Shown: piece after piece, positions 10,385 to 22,462 of the stretch
Position numbering within the stretch: position 1 is the stretch's first letter
Layout of the letters: every line of letters begins with the position of its first letter
Source of the DNA: Nicotiana tabacum
Lineage: Eukaryota > Streptophyta > Magnoliopsida > Solanales > Solanaceae
NCBI RefSeq assembly: GCF_000715075.1
Contig: NC_134087.1
Coordinates: 159,575,436 to 159,639,435, forward strand
Reading direction: 5' to 3'
Length of the DNA: 64,000 nt
Made by a program: the position numbers and the translations under genes
The notes under the pieces: generated by a model
The model's input: the letters and a program-made list of their open reading frames with translations, nothing else
What the model was told of the DNA's origin: nothing
The model's database searches: none

Positions 10385-13302
10385 TGTAAAGACCCGGCTG
10401 ATCGTTTCATAAGTTACCGCTCTGTTTCCCCCATTTTTGCTTATTATTGCCTTGTTCATTTGTATTTTATAATACCGGGTTAGTTGGCTCGGGTTCGGAG
10501 AGATTTTGGTAAGGTTTGAGACACTTAGTCTCTTTGAGGAAGCTTAAGTTGGAAAAGTCAACCGGATGTTGACTTATGTGTTAAAGGGCAGGGATGTGAG
10601 TTTCGATGGTTCGGATAGCTTCGAGAGATGATTTGGGACTTAGGAGCGTGATCGGAATGTGTTTTGGAGGTCTAGAGTAGATTTAGGCTTGAATTGGCAA
10701 AATTGAAATTTTGGCATTTGCCGGAGGATAGGTGAGATTTTGACATATGGGTCGGAATGGAATTCCGGGAGTTGTAGTAGGTCCGTTGTGTCATTTGGGA
10801 TGTGTGTGCAAATTTTCAGGCCATTCGGACGTGGTTTGGTAGACTTTTTTATCAAAAGCGGAATTTAGAAGATTTTGGAATTCTTAGGCTTGAATCCAAT
10901 GCAAATTTGGTGTTTTGATGTTGTTTCGAGCGTTCTGAAGGTTGGAACAAGTTTGAATGTTGTTATGGGATATGTTGGCATATTTTTTTGAGTTCCCGAG
11001 GGTCTCGGGTGAGTTCGGGTGGTCAAACAGACTATTTCATGTTGTGGAAAGTTGAAGAAAACTGCTTTGTATGTGCAGACAATTGGCCTTCGCGTTCAAG
11101 AGTAGGCCCTCACGTTCGCGAGTAGGCCCTCGCGTTCGCGAGTAGGCCTTCGCGTTCGCAAAGGGTTAGCAGGTGAGGCTGAGGATTTGGCCTTCGTGTT
11201 CGCGAGGGAGGTCCACGTTCGGGAAGGCTGGGGTCTTTTAGCATCACGTTCGCGAGGTAGCAGACTCGTTCGAGATAGTTTGAGCTGTGGAGTCATCGCG
11301 TTTGCGAGGGGGTGGTCGCATTCGCGTAAGAGGAATTTATGGTCAATGTCAGTTTGTGCTTCGCGAACGCGAGGCTTTGACTACTTTTCGCAAAGAAGGA
11401 TTTGAATGCCTGGGCAGAATGTTTAAATAGCCATTGTCCGTGATTTTGGGGTAACTTTCACCATTTTTGAGCGATTTTGGAGATTTTTGAGAAGAATTGA
11501 AGAGGGAATAGAAGGGAAACACTTGGAGGTAAGATTTATGGACTTAATACTCGATTCTAATGTGAATTGTACCTAATTAATCATGGAATTTAAGCCTAAT
11601 ATTGAAGAACTAGGGCTTGTAATTGGAGACCTAAAATTAGGGATTTGAGAGATCATTTGTGGTTGGATTTTCGTGATTTTGATATGAATGAACTCGGGGA
11701 GTGATAAGGAGTCTACTGATGTAATTTTATCGGAATCCGAGATGTGGGCCCGGGGGTTGGGTTTTGCCAATTTCGGGATTTGTGTTGTAATTTGATTTCT
11801 TTCGAGTGGGCTTTGTTCCCTTAGCATATTTTGATTGTTTTGCGCTGATTTTGGTTAGATTTGGATCATCCGGAGGCCGATTTGAGAGGCAAAGGCATCG
11901 CGAGCTAGAGTTTGGACCGGATTGAGGTGAGTAATGATTGTAAATGTTGTCTTGAGGGTATGAAACCCCAGATTTCATATCGTTGTGCTATATTGAGGTG
12001 ACACACATGCTAGATGATGAGCGTGGGGTTGTGCACCGTTAGGGATTGTGACTTAGTCCATCCCGAATAACTGTTTTACCGCGTATTTGATTGAAAACGA
12101 TTTGCTATCATCATGTTTTGGGCTGAATGCCATATTTGGGCCTCGTGCCTACTATTTGGACCCATAGGGGGATTTCTACTGTTATTTCCTCACTGTTTTG
12201 ATTTTAAATCTATACTCAGTCATGCTATATTATACCTTTTTCATAACTTAGCCATGTTTACCTTGTTTTAATACTTTAAATGATATTTTGGGCTGAACAT
12301 CATATTTTACTGTGCCCGAGTGGCTTATAGAGATTTCTGACTAAGAAACACTGAGGGCCTATGTTGAGAGGATACTTTTGGGTCGGGCTGCACGCCGCAA
12401 CAGTGATACACTTATTTATGATTATGAGCCCAAAGGCCTGAGATTGTACGCCACGAGGTGGCTTTTTGATATGAGGCCGAGAGCTTATTGATTATGCCAT
12501 GAGATGACTTGATATTGCGATTGGGCCGTAAGGGGCCCCTCCCAGAGTTTGTACATCCCCAGTTAGCACGGGTACCCATTGTGATATGAAATATAGACCG
12601 AGGGGCTGGTGTTGTTCCATTGCCCGAGGGGCTGATTCTGTTGACACAGTTCCCAAGGGGCGAATTTTATGTGTTTATCTTTTCTAGCTGCTTTTCATTT
12701 ACGTGTTTAACTGTTAAAAATGTATTTTAAAGAAGCTTATACTGAACTAAGGTATTTTTATAAGATTTTACTGTTTCATTGCCTTTTATTGGTTTTACAC
12801 TGCTTCTTTATAGCATGTTGTTGTGATTTACGTGATTTCTTATCGCTCAGTCTTCATTTATTATTATTACTCACTGAGTTGGAGTACTCACTTTACTCCC
12901 TGCACCCTGTGTGCAGATTCAGGAGCTACAGGTCATGCTAGCGAGGGTTGATAGCTTCCAGTAGATTTTCAGAGTCCATTAGGTAGCTGCTCGGCGTTCG
13001 CAGCCTAGTGTTTCTCCCTCTTATCATTATTTCTTTCCCTTGTACTGGATTTTGTAATAGACTGTGTAGTCCCTTTTTCGTATTCCTAGACTTATGTTAG
13101 ATGCTCATGACTGGTGACACCCCGATGTCGGGCTGTGTTTGGTTTTTCCGCAGTTGATGTATTTCACTTTATTATGGGATTTATCATTATTAATGACTTA
13201 ATTATGAATTATTATTTGTTAATTTAATTGGGTGTTGTGTCGGCTGGCCTTGTCTTCATGAGAGGTACCATCAGGACCAGGTCTAGATTTAGGTTCGTGA
13301 CA
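10385..13302 (+). repeat. Element A 3' LTR
   Basis: 2918 bp, TGTAAAGACC to GTTCGTGACA. It aligns along its length with 2527-5201 and retains a 193-bp block (about 12544-12735) missing from the 5' copy. A TATA-like TTTAAATAGCC sits at about 11422. Several short open frames here are non-coding LTR sequence. Confidence 0.92.
11087..11160 (+). repeat. Short tandem expansion in A's 3' LTR
   Basis: About four units of a 19-base repeat, TCGCGTTCGCGAGTAGGCC and variants. The corresponding site of the 5' LTR (near 3233) has only one unit. The unit is one of the palindromic motifs plus a spacer, so the array grew after or during the last transposition cycle. Confidence 0.75.
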
Positions 13303-13307
13303 CTGGG
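13303..13307. other. Target-site duplication of element A, right copy (CTGGG)
   Basis: Second copy of the five-base duplication at 2522-2526. Removing A and one copy restores a continuous match to B's other LTR (GGG ACACAG at 18511-18520). Confidence 0.93.
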
Positions 13308-15047
13308 ACACAGACAAGTAAAATGTACTCAAATAAGGAAGGCGATCATATCGGAAAACCTCTCACTTAATGAACATAAGGGACCTAAGAACCCTTAAGG
13401 AAACTTTCCCACAAATAAGTCTGAGCATACACTCGTCACCTCGCATGCACAAACTACAATTACCATAGAAGACTCAAATCCTAAGGGGGAGTCCCCTACA
13501 CAAGGTTAGGCAAGATACATACCTCAATTCGGCTAATTCAATACTCAATTTAGCTTTTCCTTTACCAATTCATCAACGCTCGGCTCTATCTAGCCAAAAA
13601 TGACTTGAATACATCAAACATGCAAGAGAAAACAATTTCAATTAACAAAACTATGATTCTTATACAATTTACAAAAAGTCAACAAAATTCAACTTCCCGA
13701 GCCCGCACCTCAGAACCCGACAAAATTTACAAAAAGCGAAAACCCATTCCGCTACGAGTTCACCCATACAAAAATTATCTAATTCTGATACCATTTGGTC
13801 ATTCAAATCATCATTTTACATTTTTGAAAGATTTCACAATCTCCCCCAAAGTTTCCTTTATATTCTCATGAATTTGATGTTAAATCTAAGATGTAATCAC
13901 AAAATATAGTTGGAAATGGATTAGAGACACTTACCCAATGATTTGGTATGAACGTCTTCTCTCAAAATCGCCCACTCTCGAAGTTAGGGTTCAAAGAATA
14001 TGAAAAATGAGCAAAAACTTAGAATACCCAGCTTTTAGCAGGCTGCAGATGTCGCATTTGTGCCACTAGGTTTGCAAATGCGAACTCGCAAAAGCGAAGA
14101 AAGCTTCGCAAATGCGAAGCCTTGAAGAATATTGTCTTCATCGCAAATGCGACAGGGAGTTCGCAAATTCGCAAATGCGAACTCTGAGGGCTTCGCAAAT
14201 GCAAATTCTGAGGGCTTCACAAATGCGGGTTTCCTTTGCAAATGCTACCTAGTCCCTAGCAGCCCAGCTTCGCAAATGTGAGGCTACTTCGCAATTGCAA
14301 TAGTCACATTTGCGACATAAACATCGCAAATGCGATGACACCAGAACCAGAAATAAAAGACTATGCAAAAATCATTCTGAAACCAATCCGGAACTCATCC
14401 GAGCCCTCGGGACTCCAAACCAAATATGCATACAAGTCTAAAAATACCTTACGAACTTGCTTGCACGTCAAATCATCAAGGTAACTTCTAAAACCACGAA
14501 TCGGATGCCAAAACGCATGAAAATCACCATGAACTTCAAGAACTTCTAGAATTGCAACCAAGCGTCCGAACCATATCAAATCAACTCCAAACAACACCAA
14601 ATTTTGCAGGCAAGTCCCAAATGAATTACAGAGTTGTTCCAACTTTTGGAATTGCATTCCGACCCCAATAATATAAAAGTCAACTATGGGTCAAACCTCT
14701 TCATTTTCCAAACTTTAACTTTTCCAACTTTCATCGAAATGCCTCAAATTACGCTACGGGCCTCCAAGTCCAAATACGAATGCACGCCTATGTCCAAAAT
14801 CACCATACAAAGCTACTGACATCACCCAAAACTCATTCCGGAGCCGTTTACTCAAAAGTCAAATTTCGGTCAAATTCTCACCGCTTAAGTTTCCAAAACT
14901 AGATTCCTTCTTCCAATTTGACTCCGATTCATCCTGAAACAAAATCCAACCATGCACGTAAGTTGATACACATAATATGAAGCTGCTCGTGAACACAAAC
15001 TGTCGAACCAGACGCAATTGCTCAAAATGACCAATCGGGTCGTTACA
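13308..15047 (-). repeat. Element B 3' LTR, main part, right of the A insertion
   Basis: Continues the LTR from 2526 and aligns with 18513-22462. Compared with the other copy it lacks about 1.56 kb (18551-20103); the junction is GGCGAT/CATATCGG. A cluster of TTCGCAAATGCGAA-type near-palindromes spans 14049-14338. The LTR ends at 15047, reading TGTAACGACCCG on the minus strand. Open frames in it, such as 13605-13871 and 14361-14657, are LTR sequence with no protein similarity that I recognise. Confidence 0.87.
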
Positions 15048-15060
15048 TCCTTCTCCACTT
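15048..15060 (-). other. Element B polypurine tract
   Basis: Read on the minus strand this is AAGTGGAGAAGGA directly before the LTR. It is preceded by TTCGAGGACGAACGT, the same pre-tract motif as in element A. Confidence 0.82.
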
Positions 15061-17921
15061 AAACATACGTTCGTCCTCGAATGTGCCTGGAGTCGTTCCA
15101 AAGCCATTGAACCAATGCATGATCTCACCATACATACACCCGGCGGTGATTACCCATCACCCAAATCTATGTAGGACTGACAATGCAACTTAACTAAAGG
15201 TCTCATCTCATCCTTAGTCCATACCCGTAGGGCAGAACCCAAACCTCAACATCTGAGATTCATCATAGAACCCGAATCCCAAATCATCACACTGAATAAA
15301 CCTAAACCAGCTGAATCGACCCAAGATTCAAATCCAAAATACAATCACATGCTGTTCCACATAACTCAAATGCCCGAAATAATAACCCCTGACCACCATA
15401 CCCGCTCAAATAACACTTTGGATGCCGATAATACACTTCACATTGAATACAACCTTGTTCCGGACTTCAACAACACTGCCTATGATCAAGAAACATGTGG
15501 AAACTCATAGCCACCCATGAAGTCAACAAGTCAAGAAGCTCTCTCGCCCGCTAAGGGCCATCACCCAAATCTTAGCAGAAACACCCTCATACTTCCAAAC
15601 ACTCCTCACCCCCAATACTATAGTACTAATATTTGGTCTAAGAACCTCATCTCCGCCAATACAAGCAGCCCAACTAACAACTCATCATAGAACCACACGG
15701 ATTCTCACACCACACAGTTCGTACAACAAACCAACAATAACTCAATTATGCAGCACAAATAAAGAAAAGAAAAGTATAAGAATTATCTAACAAGTTCAAC
15801 ATGTGTAACAACAAAAGTATAGTTTTCATCAAATCATCCCACAGAGGGAAAACACAACACCAAATAAACATAAGGAAAGGTTGTCCCATATAACATCCAT
15901 TGCGGCGTGCGGCCTGCTCTTAAATACTCATCAAGACAAAATGCTGGGTTCACTGATCATATGAATACTGATATCAATTACAACAGAGTGCACAATTATA
16001 ACTGCGGAAAAATGAATAGAAGTAATAAAACATGAAAGAAGCAAGCACAACTAAGGTGCAATGAGCAAATCAACATAACAAGTGCTATCTCACCCGCATC
16101 GCCATAAGGCCTGAACAAAATTACAACATGCGTGGGGAATAATCATACAACCTCACCGCGACATAAAATAGTAGCACATAACATAGGCTTGGGGCATAAA
16201 TAATATCCATTCTGCCTGATAACATAACCATAATGAAAATCTCACAGGAGCACACAAACTTGACCTGATACAAGATGCATATTCTCTTTGAGATTCCAAA
16301 TAGTCCCCAACCAAATCCCGATCCTTCCCAATTAGATAAATATTCTTCAAGAAGATCCACAACAACTTATCGATGACACATGCTATTAATTATTCCATTC
16401 CCAAGATTTCTTCACAATCCACCCATAGGAAATAGTCCACATATGAGGGCATCTCGCCCCAAAACCTCAGGAATACCAAAATTTCAATACCCGAACTCAA
16501 CTACCCAAATCAAATGGCTGATACATCACTCACACACTATCATTTTGATGAAGCACTCACATAGAACTTCTGGTCGCGTAACAAAACATGAACCTTAAAA
16601 GTATCAAAACCCAGTAATCACCATGCTACCAGCCACACACCGGTAACTAAAACTCAAGGTCCTTTCCAAAATGCACACTCTTCACATATGATAGCCAACA
16701 ATTCCAACACTCTATTAATTTCAGATACAGATTCAGGAGAAAACCGCAATGTACCACATATTCCTTATGCCCATAGTAGACACCTAACTCAAGCCATTGT
16801 CAAACCATCGAGAACCCTCTGAGATTTGCTCGCATGTAACTAAGCCATCAGGACTGCACCTCCCCAACTTAACCGAGTCACACAAACCATCCATTCTAAG
16901 TGTGCTGCCACAAATGCCAGTAGAGAATTCCTATTCAAAAGGACCAACTACTTCTATTGCCATGCTGACCCACACCACAGAGATGACCCATATCTTCGGA
17001 TAGTCAACATGCTATAATCCCAATCAAAGTCCCAAATACAGATGATCCTAACACGAACCACGTAGCTTAGAAGTTCATAAACCACCGCATTTCCTTTGAA
17101 GCACCCCATTCTACCGCAAACATGATTGCCCACGCTAAATAGACCTTCTGTGAATCTGGAGTTATTTCTTCGACTCCCCTTGATATTGAAATGTAGATTC
17201 AATAATGACGCAGAAACACCGTAAGCTCCAATACCATCCCATGAAAGATCTCATGCCTTAGTCATATACAAATTTCGGAAACCTTCCATTACCACATATA
17301 TATATACCTCAGGCCATAACTGATGTAAATCTGACTCTGTAATCTGAATGCTGCTAGAGGACTCCTCCACTTGGAGCGAAGCCATAAAAAACACTATCTA
17401 ATGATCCGCAAAACTAACCTTCACAGCTCGCACAACACCAATCACCAGGTAATCCAATACCACCAACTATCCTCAATCAACACCCACCTCATGACCTTGC
17501 CATAATCTCGACGACTAGTCAACCAATTAAACTTTCTCAAGCTCGCACTCATCAATTAGTTACCGGGAACCGTTGCGCCTCCATATGAACAACTGAATAG
17601 CCTCTCAATACCTCTGTATCTTCAGTCTGAATGACATATTGAGACAATGTCTGAGCATCCCTGGCTCCCTCGTAGCCCGTCTGTAGCATCACGAACCACT
17701 GGCGCATAGCGGACACTGAGAGTGTAATATCATACAAGAGTGGATGTAGAGGAACATGAGTTATATACTTCGAGTTGAATCAATATTGCAAGATAAGGAA
17801 TGAAAGAAGTGGAATTTCCTAACAGTTCTGTAGCCTCTCGAAGATAAGTACAGACGTTTCCGTACCGATCCACAAGACTCTACTAAACCTGCCTTTGACA
17901 CGTACCACCTATGAACCTAGA
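15061..17921 (-). mobile_element. Element B interior: 2.9 kb without coding capacity
   Basis: The stretch has no zinc knuckle, protease, reverse transcriptase or integrase motif in any frame I inspected, and the longest open frames are under 100 residues. The 120 bp next to the primer site (about 17800-17921) match A's 5' leader in reverse complement, for example CTCTACTAAACCTGC and CCTCTCGA. This shows common ancestry of the cis region with a coding element. The rest is unrelated to gag-pol. An LTR element with conserved ends and a kilobase-scale non-coding interior fits the LARD class. Whether part of the interior came from a captured host sequence cannot be judged here. Confidence 0.75.
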
Positions 17922-17933
17922 GCTCTAATACCA
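17922..17933 (-). other. Element B primer binding site (tRNA-iMet type)
   Basis: On the minus strand TGGTATTAGAGC begins three bases after the 5' LTR end, with one mismatch to the usual TGGTATCAGAGC. It has the same spacing as in element A. Confidence 0.88.
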
Positions 17934-19036
17934 ACTTGTCACGACCTAAAATCCCTCCAAAGGAGTCGTGATGACACCTAGTCTCCATACTAGGTAAGCC
18001 TAACATTAACTGAAATAACATGGATATTTACTAGCTTTAAATTAAATAATTCTAAACAATTACAATTCTCCAAAATCGGTGGTACAAGTCATAAGCCTTT
18101 CTAAGAGTAGTTATACAAAACCAAAACGTCACTGATCCAGAACAAAAAGAACCAATGAAAATAAGTACAACCGAAGGTGACTCCGATGCCTGCGAATGCA
18201 GCAACAGGTTTACCTTGAGTCTCTACCGTGACGATCCACATAGCTACTACCGACCAAATCCTTGGATCTGTACACAAAAATGTACAGAAGTGTGGTATGA
18301 GCACAGAAGAGTGATGCCCAGTAAGTATCAAGACTAACCTCGGTGGAGTAGTGATCAAATAATTGAACATGATATGATAAAAAACTATCAACATAAGGAT
18401 AACAAAGTAATATCAACAGCACGGAGAAAAACAACTACAATAAGTAGAAACAATAAAGGAAAACAGGGATGGAAATGAACGATAACCAAGTAAATTAACA
18501 CCAATATAGTTGGGACACAGAAAAATAAAATGTACTCAAATAAGGAAGGCGATGTCAACTCAATCAATCATATCATTTCTGATGCACAATTCTAGCCATC
18601 TCAAAACTCAATATCTCATATCATAACCTCAATTTCCCAACCTTTAGTACACCCGGCACCTCGTGCCCACATATTTCTATCTCACTTTGCACAATGATGT
18701 TCTCATGTTATTCAGTACATAATGTCCATAACATATGCAATTAAGAAGTTCAAGTTGTCTCATTTACATATCATAAAGTAGAGTACAACTTGTAAACCAA
18801 TTAGAAAATTTAGCAAGAAAAGATGAAGTTGTTTTTAGAAATTATTTGAATAAAGAAAGTACCCTTTTCAATAAAATACAACATCAAATAAATTATTACC
18901 TTTAACATGGGATTTAATAAATTAAAACTTAGTAGAAATTCCTTTTTAAGTAAAATACAACCTCACACGGTTTAAGGAAACTTAATTGAGAAACTAATTA
19001 AGTTAAAAATATAATAATTATTGAAATTTGAAGTGT

Positions 19037-19038
<2 letters not shown>

Positions 19039-19091
<53 letters not shown>

Positions 19092-19100
19092 CACACACAT
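19039..19100. repeat. Compound microsatellite (AT)n(AC)n, first copy
   Basis: About 21 AT units followed, after AG, by about eight AC units. It lies within B's 5' LTR. Confidence 0.95.
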
Positions 19101-19452
19101 CGAGTTCAAATTAAAAAAAATCATATAAAGCAGTGTAGCATAAATTCCTTTATTTTGAATCATGATATTACTAATAACTTAATGGGACAGGAGAAAAATG
19201 TTTCAATATAGTAAATTTACTCTAAAAATTATTTCACCAGAATAGTAGTTTCAGGGAAAGAACTCAAGGAACAATGGCAATTCAATAACTCAATGCCAAT
19301 AACCCTATCTTCGCGACTCAGTGAAACCCGAAATACAAATTGACAAGTTTTAAATGAATGAACTAGGATCTTCTCAATATTCAGATATAACCAAATCCTA
19401 AATGAAATTTTAAACCATCGGATAACTTGTATAGTCAAAGAGGAATACATAA

Positions 19453-19454
<2 letters not shown>

Positions 19455-19505
<51 letters not shown>
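19455..19505. repeat. Compound microsatellite (AT)n(AC)n, second copy
   Basis: About 19 AT units running into about six AC units. It has the same AT-then-AC order as the copy 400 bp upstream. Confidence 0.95.
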
Positions 19506-19670
19506 TTGATGCGGCGCACATTCCGATCCCACCAATCCTCCCTTATTCATCCTCAACAATTACAATAAAGTAAATAGTATATATTTGTTGCGGCGTGCAA
19601 CTCGATCCCACCAATCCACTCTTATTCCTCCTTAACAATTACAATAAGAGTAAATAGTATTTATATCACC
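19506..19670. repeat. Two-copy tandem repeat of about 83 bp in B's 5' LTR
   Basis: Units start at about 19509 and 19590, each with TGCGGCG, then CGATCCCACCAATCC and AACAATTACAATAA. Copies differ by several substitutions. Similar CCCGATCCCAC phrases occur in element D's LTR. Confidence 0.75.
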
Positions 19671-20539
19671 ATATCAGTAACAACATGATCATTCACCCTT
19701 ATATATCCCTTATTCCTCCTCAATATATCAACAACCCAGTATAGTCCAAAATTAACAACAACAACAATTCAACAACCCAATCACAAAGATTTCTACCATC
19801 AAGAGTATGAGTACACGGCAACGAGAGACTCATGGAAAAACCAAGAAGCACAATAACCTTAACAAAACAACAAGACATAACAAGCACGTGATAACTACAC
19901 CAGCAACCACAACAATTTGGGCACATAACATATATGCACGGGGTCATAAAAGAATTCACAATTAAGAAATAACAAAACAATAAGGAGAACAATTACTTCA
20001 ATTAAGGCAAATAAGGGCCAAGTAACAAGTAAGAGTTAGAGAAAAGCTAACAACAACATTTGGAGCATATAGAGGTAAAACAAGCAATTAAGAAACCCAA
20101 TCATATCGGAAAACCTCTCACTTAATGAACATAAGGGACCTAAGAACCCTAAAGGCAACTTTCCCACAAATAAGTCCGAGCACACAATCGTCACCTTGTG
20201 TGCACGGGCTACAATTAGTATAGAATCCTAAGAGGAAGTCCCCCACACAAGGTTAGATAAGATACTTACCTCAATCCGGCCAATTCAATACTCAATTTAG
20301 CTTTTCCTTTACCAATTCATCAACGCTCGGCTCAATCTAGCCAAAAATGACTTGAATACACCAAACAATGCAAGAGAAAATAATTTCAATTAACAAAACC
20401 ATGATTCTTATACAATTTACAAAAAGTCAACAAAAGTAAACTCCTCGGGCCCGCACCTCGGAACTCGACAAAATTTATAAAAATCGAACACCCATTCCGT
20501 TACGAGTTCACCCATACAAAAGTTTTCTAATTCCGATAT

Positions 20540-21251
20540 TGTTTACCTTGAAAATGTTAATTACAATTAGATTTGATTTTGTGGTTCTAAAAATACGTGA
20601 TTTATTTTATGCTAGTTTTTAGGCAGTAGATGCTAAGTGTGAGACTAAAAAATATGATAAGAGCTTGAAGGCAGCGTGTTGAGCAAACCGAGTGACTGGG
20701 ATTCGGGGCCTCAAGGTCGAACTAAGCGCTGGGCAGTGACCGGACGATGAAGGTCTAACAATTCTAAGAGCTTTGATAAGAGCTCTTTATGATCAATAAT
20801 GAGTAATAAATGAAGAACAATTAATAAAACACAATAAATGTAAGCAATAAATATAAGTAATAGAATCAAAGGAGAATGTGTTTAAGTTAAAGAGCAGAGA
20901 ATGTGCTTGTATTGAATCTTTTGTGTATTACAAAATGACAACGGTCCCCTTTATATATGAGGGGGAATCCCAACATAATACAAACACATTTATTACAAGG
21001 ATTTGAGGCTGGTACAGCCATTTAATGCCACAATATGGGCTTGAACTAGTCTAATAGTCTTGGTCAGCTTTAATCACGTGCTTTGGGAACTTCCCGCTCG
21101 TCCATCATAGCCATTGATTTGCATTGCCTCGAGGTCGATCGTTGAGAACCCTCAGGGTCGAGCCTCGAACTATGCCTCGGGCCTTCTGAAGACGGGCCAT
21201 GGGAAGTCGTGGTGATCCCAAAATCGGACTCCCCGATTTTAGCTATACACA
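20540..21251 (-). mobile_element. Solo LTR inserted in B's 5' LTR
   Basis: The 712-bp block is absent from B's other LTR at 13790. It runs TGTTTACC to ATACACA on the plus strand and is flanked by GATAT and GAAAC. The empty site in the sister LTR reads GATAC, so each copy of the target duplication has one change. On the minus strand a TATATAAAGGGG site (about 20955) precedes a transcript-like region, which sets the orientation. There is no internal region, so it is a product of LTR-LTR recombination. I cannot assign its superfamily. Confidence 0.8.
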
Positions 21252-22462
21252 GAAACCATTTGGTCATTCAAATCATCATTTTACATTTTTGAAAAATTTC
21301 ACAATTTTTTCCAAATTTTCCTTTAGATTCTCATGAATTTGATGTTAAATCTAAGATATAATCTCAAAATATAGTTGAATATTGATTACAGATACTTACC
21401 CAATGATTTGGTATCGCCTACTCTCGGAGCTAGGGTTCAAAGAATATGAAAAATGAGCAAAAACTCGGAATACTCAGCTTTTAGCAGGTTTCAGATGTTG
21501 CATTTGCAACACTGGGTTTGCAAAGGCAAACTCACAAAAGCGAAGAAAGCTTCTCAAATGCGAAGCCTGGAAGAGTACTGTCTTCATTGCAAATGCGACA
21601 GGGAGTTTGCAAATGCGAACTCTGAGGGCTTTAAAAATGTGGGATTTCCTTCGCAAATGCGACCCAGTCCCTAGCCGCCCAGCTTCGCAAATGCAAGGCT
21701 GCTTCGCAATTGCAATAGATGCATTTGTGACATAAACATCGCAAATGCGATGACACCAGAACCAGAAATCAAAGACTATGCAAAAACCATTTCGAAACCA
21801 ATCTGAAACTCACCCGAGCCCTCGGGGCTCCAAATCAAATATGCACACAAGTCTAAAAACACCTTACAAACTTGGTCGCACGCTCAAATCATCAAGATAA
21901 CTTCTAAAACCACGAATTGGATGCCAAAACACATGAAAATCACCATGAACTTCAAGAACTTCTAGAATTGCAACCAAGCATTCAAACCATATCAAATTAA
22001 CTCCAAACGACACCAAATTTTGCAGGCAAGTCCCAAATGACATAGCAGAGTTGTTCCAACTTTTAGAATCGCATTCTGACCTCGATAACATAAAAGTCAG
22101 CTATGGGTCAAACTTCTCCATTTTTCAAACTTCAACTTTTCCACCTTTCGCCGAAATGCCTCAAATTACCCTACGTGCCTCCAAATCCAAACGCAAACGC
22201 ATGATAAGTCCAAAATATTCATAGAAGCTACTAACATCACCCAAAACTCATTCCGGAGCTGTTTATTCAAAAGATAAATTCCGGTCAAATTCTCACCGCT
22301 TAAGTTTCCAAAACTAGATTCTTTCTTCCAATTCGACTTTGATTCATCAGGAAATAGAATCCAGTCATGCACGTAAGTTGATACAAATAATATGAAGCTG
22401 CTTGGGACCTCAAACTACCAAATCGGACATAATTGCTCAAAACAACTAGTCGAGTCATTACA

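Larger units (their letters stand above)
2527..13302 (+). mobile_element. Element A: complete Ty3/gypsy chromovirus (Tekay/Del-like), plus strand, inactive
   Basis: A 10.8-kb element with both LTRs, a tRNA-iMet-type primer site, gag, protease, reverse transcriptase, RNase H, integrase with a GPF module and a C-terminal chromodomain, a polypurine tract and a perfect 5-bp target duplication. Integrase after RNase H places it in Ty3/gypsy. The chromodomain and long LTRs fit the Tekay/Del lineage; lineage assignment is inference from motifs. The LTRs differ at about 10 positions over some 325 bases compared by eye (about 3 percent), so it is the youngest large insertion here. Several in-frame stops and frameshifts make it defective. 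Confidence 0.93.
1932..22462 (-). mobile_element. Element B: large non-autonomous (LARD-like) LTR retrotransposon, minus strand, interrupted by element A
   Basis: On the minus strand the order is 5' LTR (22462 to 17937), primer site, 2.9-kb non-coding interior, polypurine tract, then 3' LTR (15047 to 1932). The 3' LTR is itself split by element A at 2527-13302. The two LTRs align clearly at both ends; about 30 differences in some 355 bases compared by eye is near 8 percent. The insertion lies in element C's reverse transcriptase. Left flank GAACC and right flank CAAGC do not form a clean target duplication and a few target bases seem missing. No gag or pol motif was found inside. B shares primer site, leader and 3' end sequence with A, which suggests it depended on A-like proteins. 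Confidence 0.82.
17937..22462 (-). repeat. Element B 5' LTR (4.5 kb, contains a solo LTR)
   Basis: Plus-strand ends are TGTCACGACC and GAGTCATTACA. The copy is longer than the 3' LTR because it keeps a 1.56-kb block at 18551-20103 with two compound microsatellites. It also carries an inserted solo LTR at 20540-21251. The palindrome cluster is at 21495-21750. Confidence 0.88.

Noticed and set aside
13605..13871. 88-codon open frame in B's LTR
   Set aside because: The sister LTR copy (20330-20530) carries the same sequence with changes that do not preserve a protein. It is non-coding LTR.
15061..17921. Captured host gene in B's interior
   Set aside because: No exon-like frame, domain or splice pattern was recognisable. 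Without a database search there is nothing to support it.
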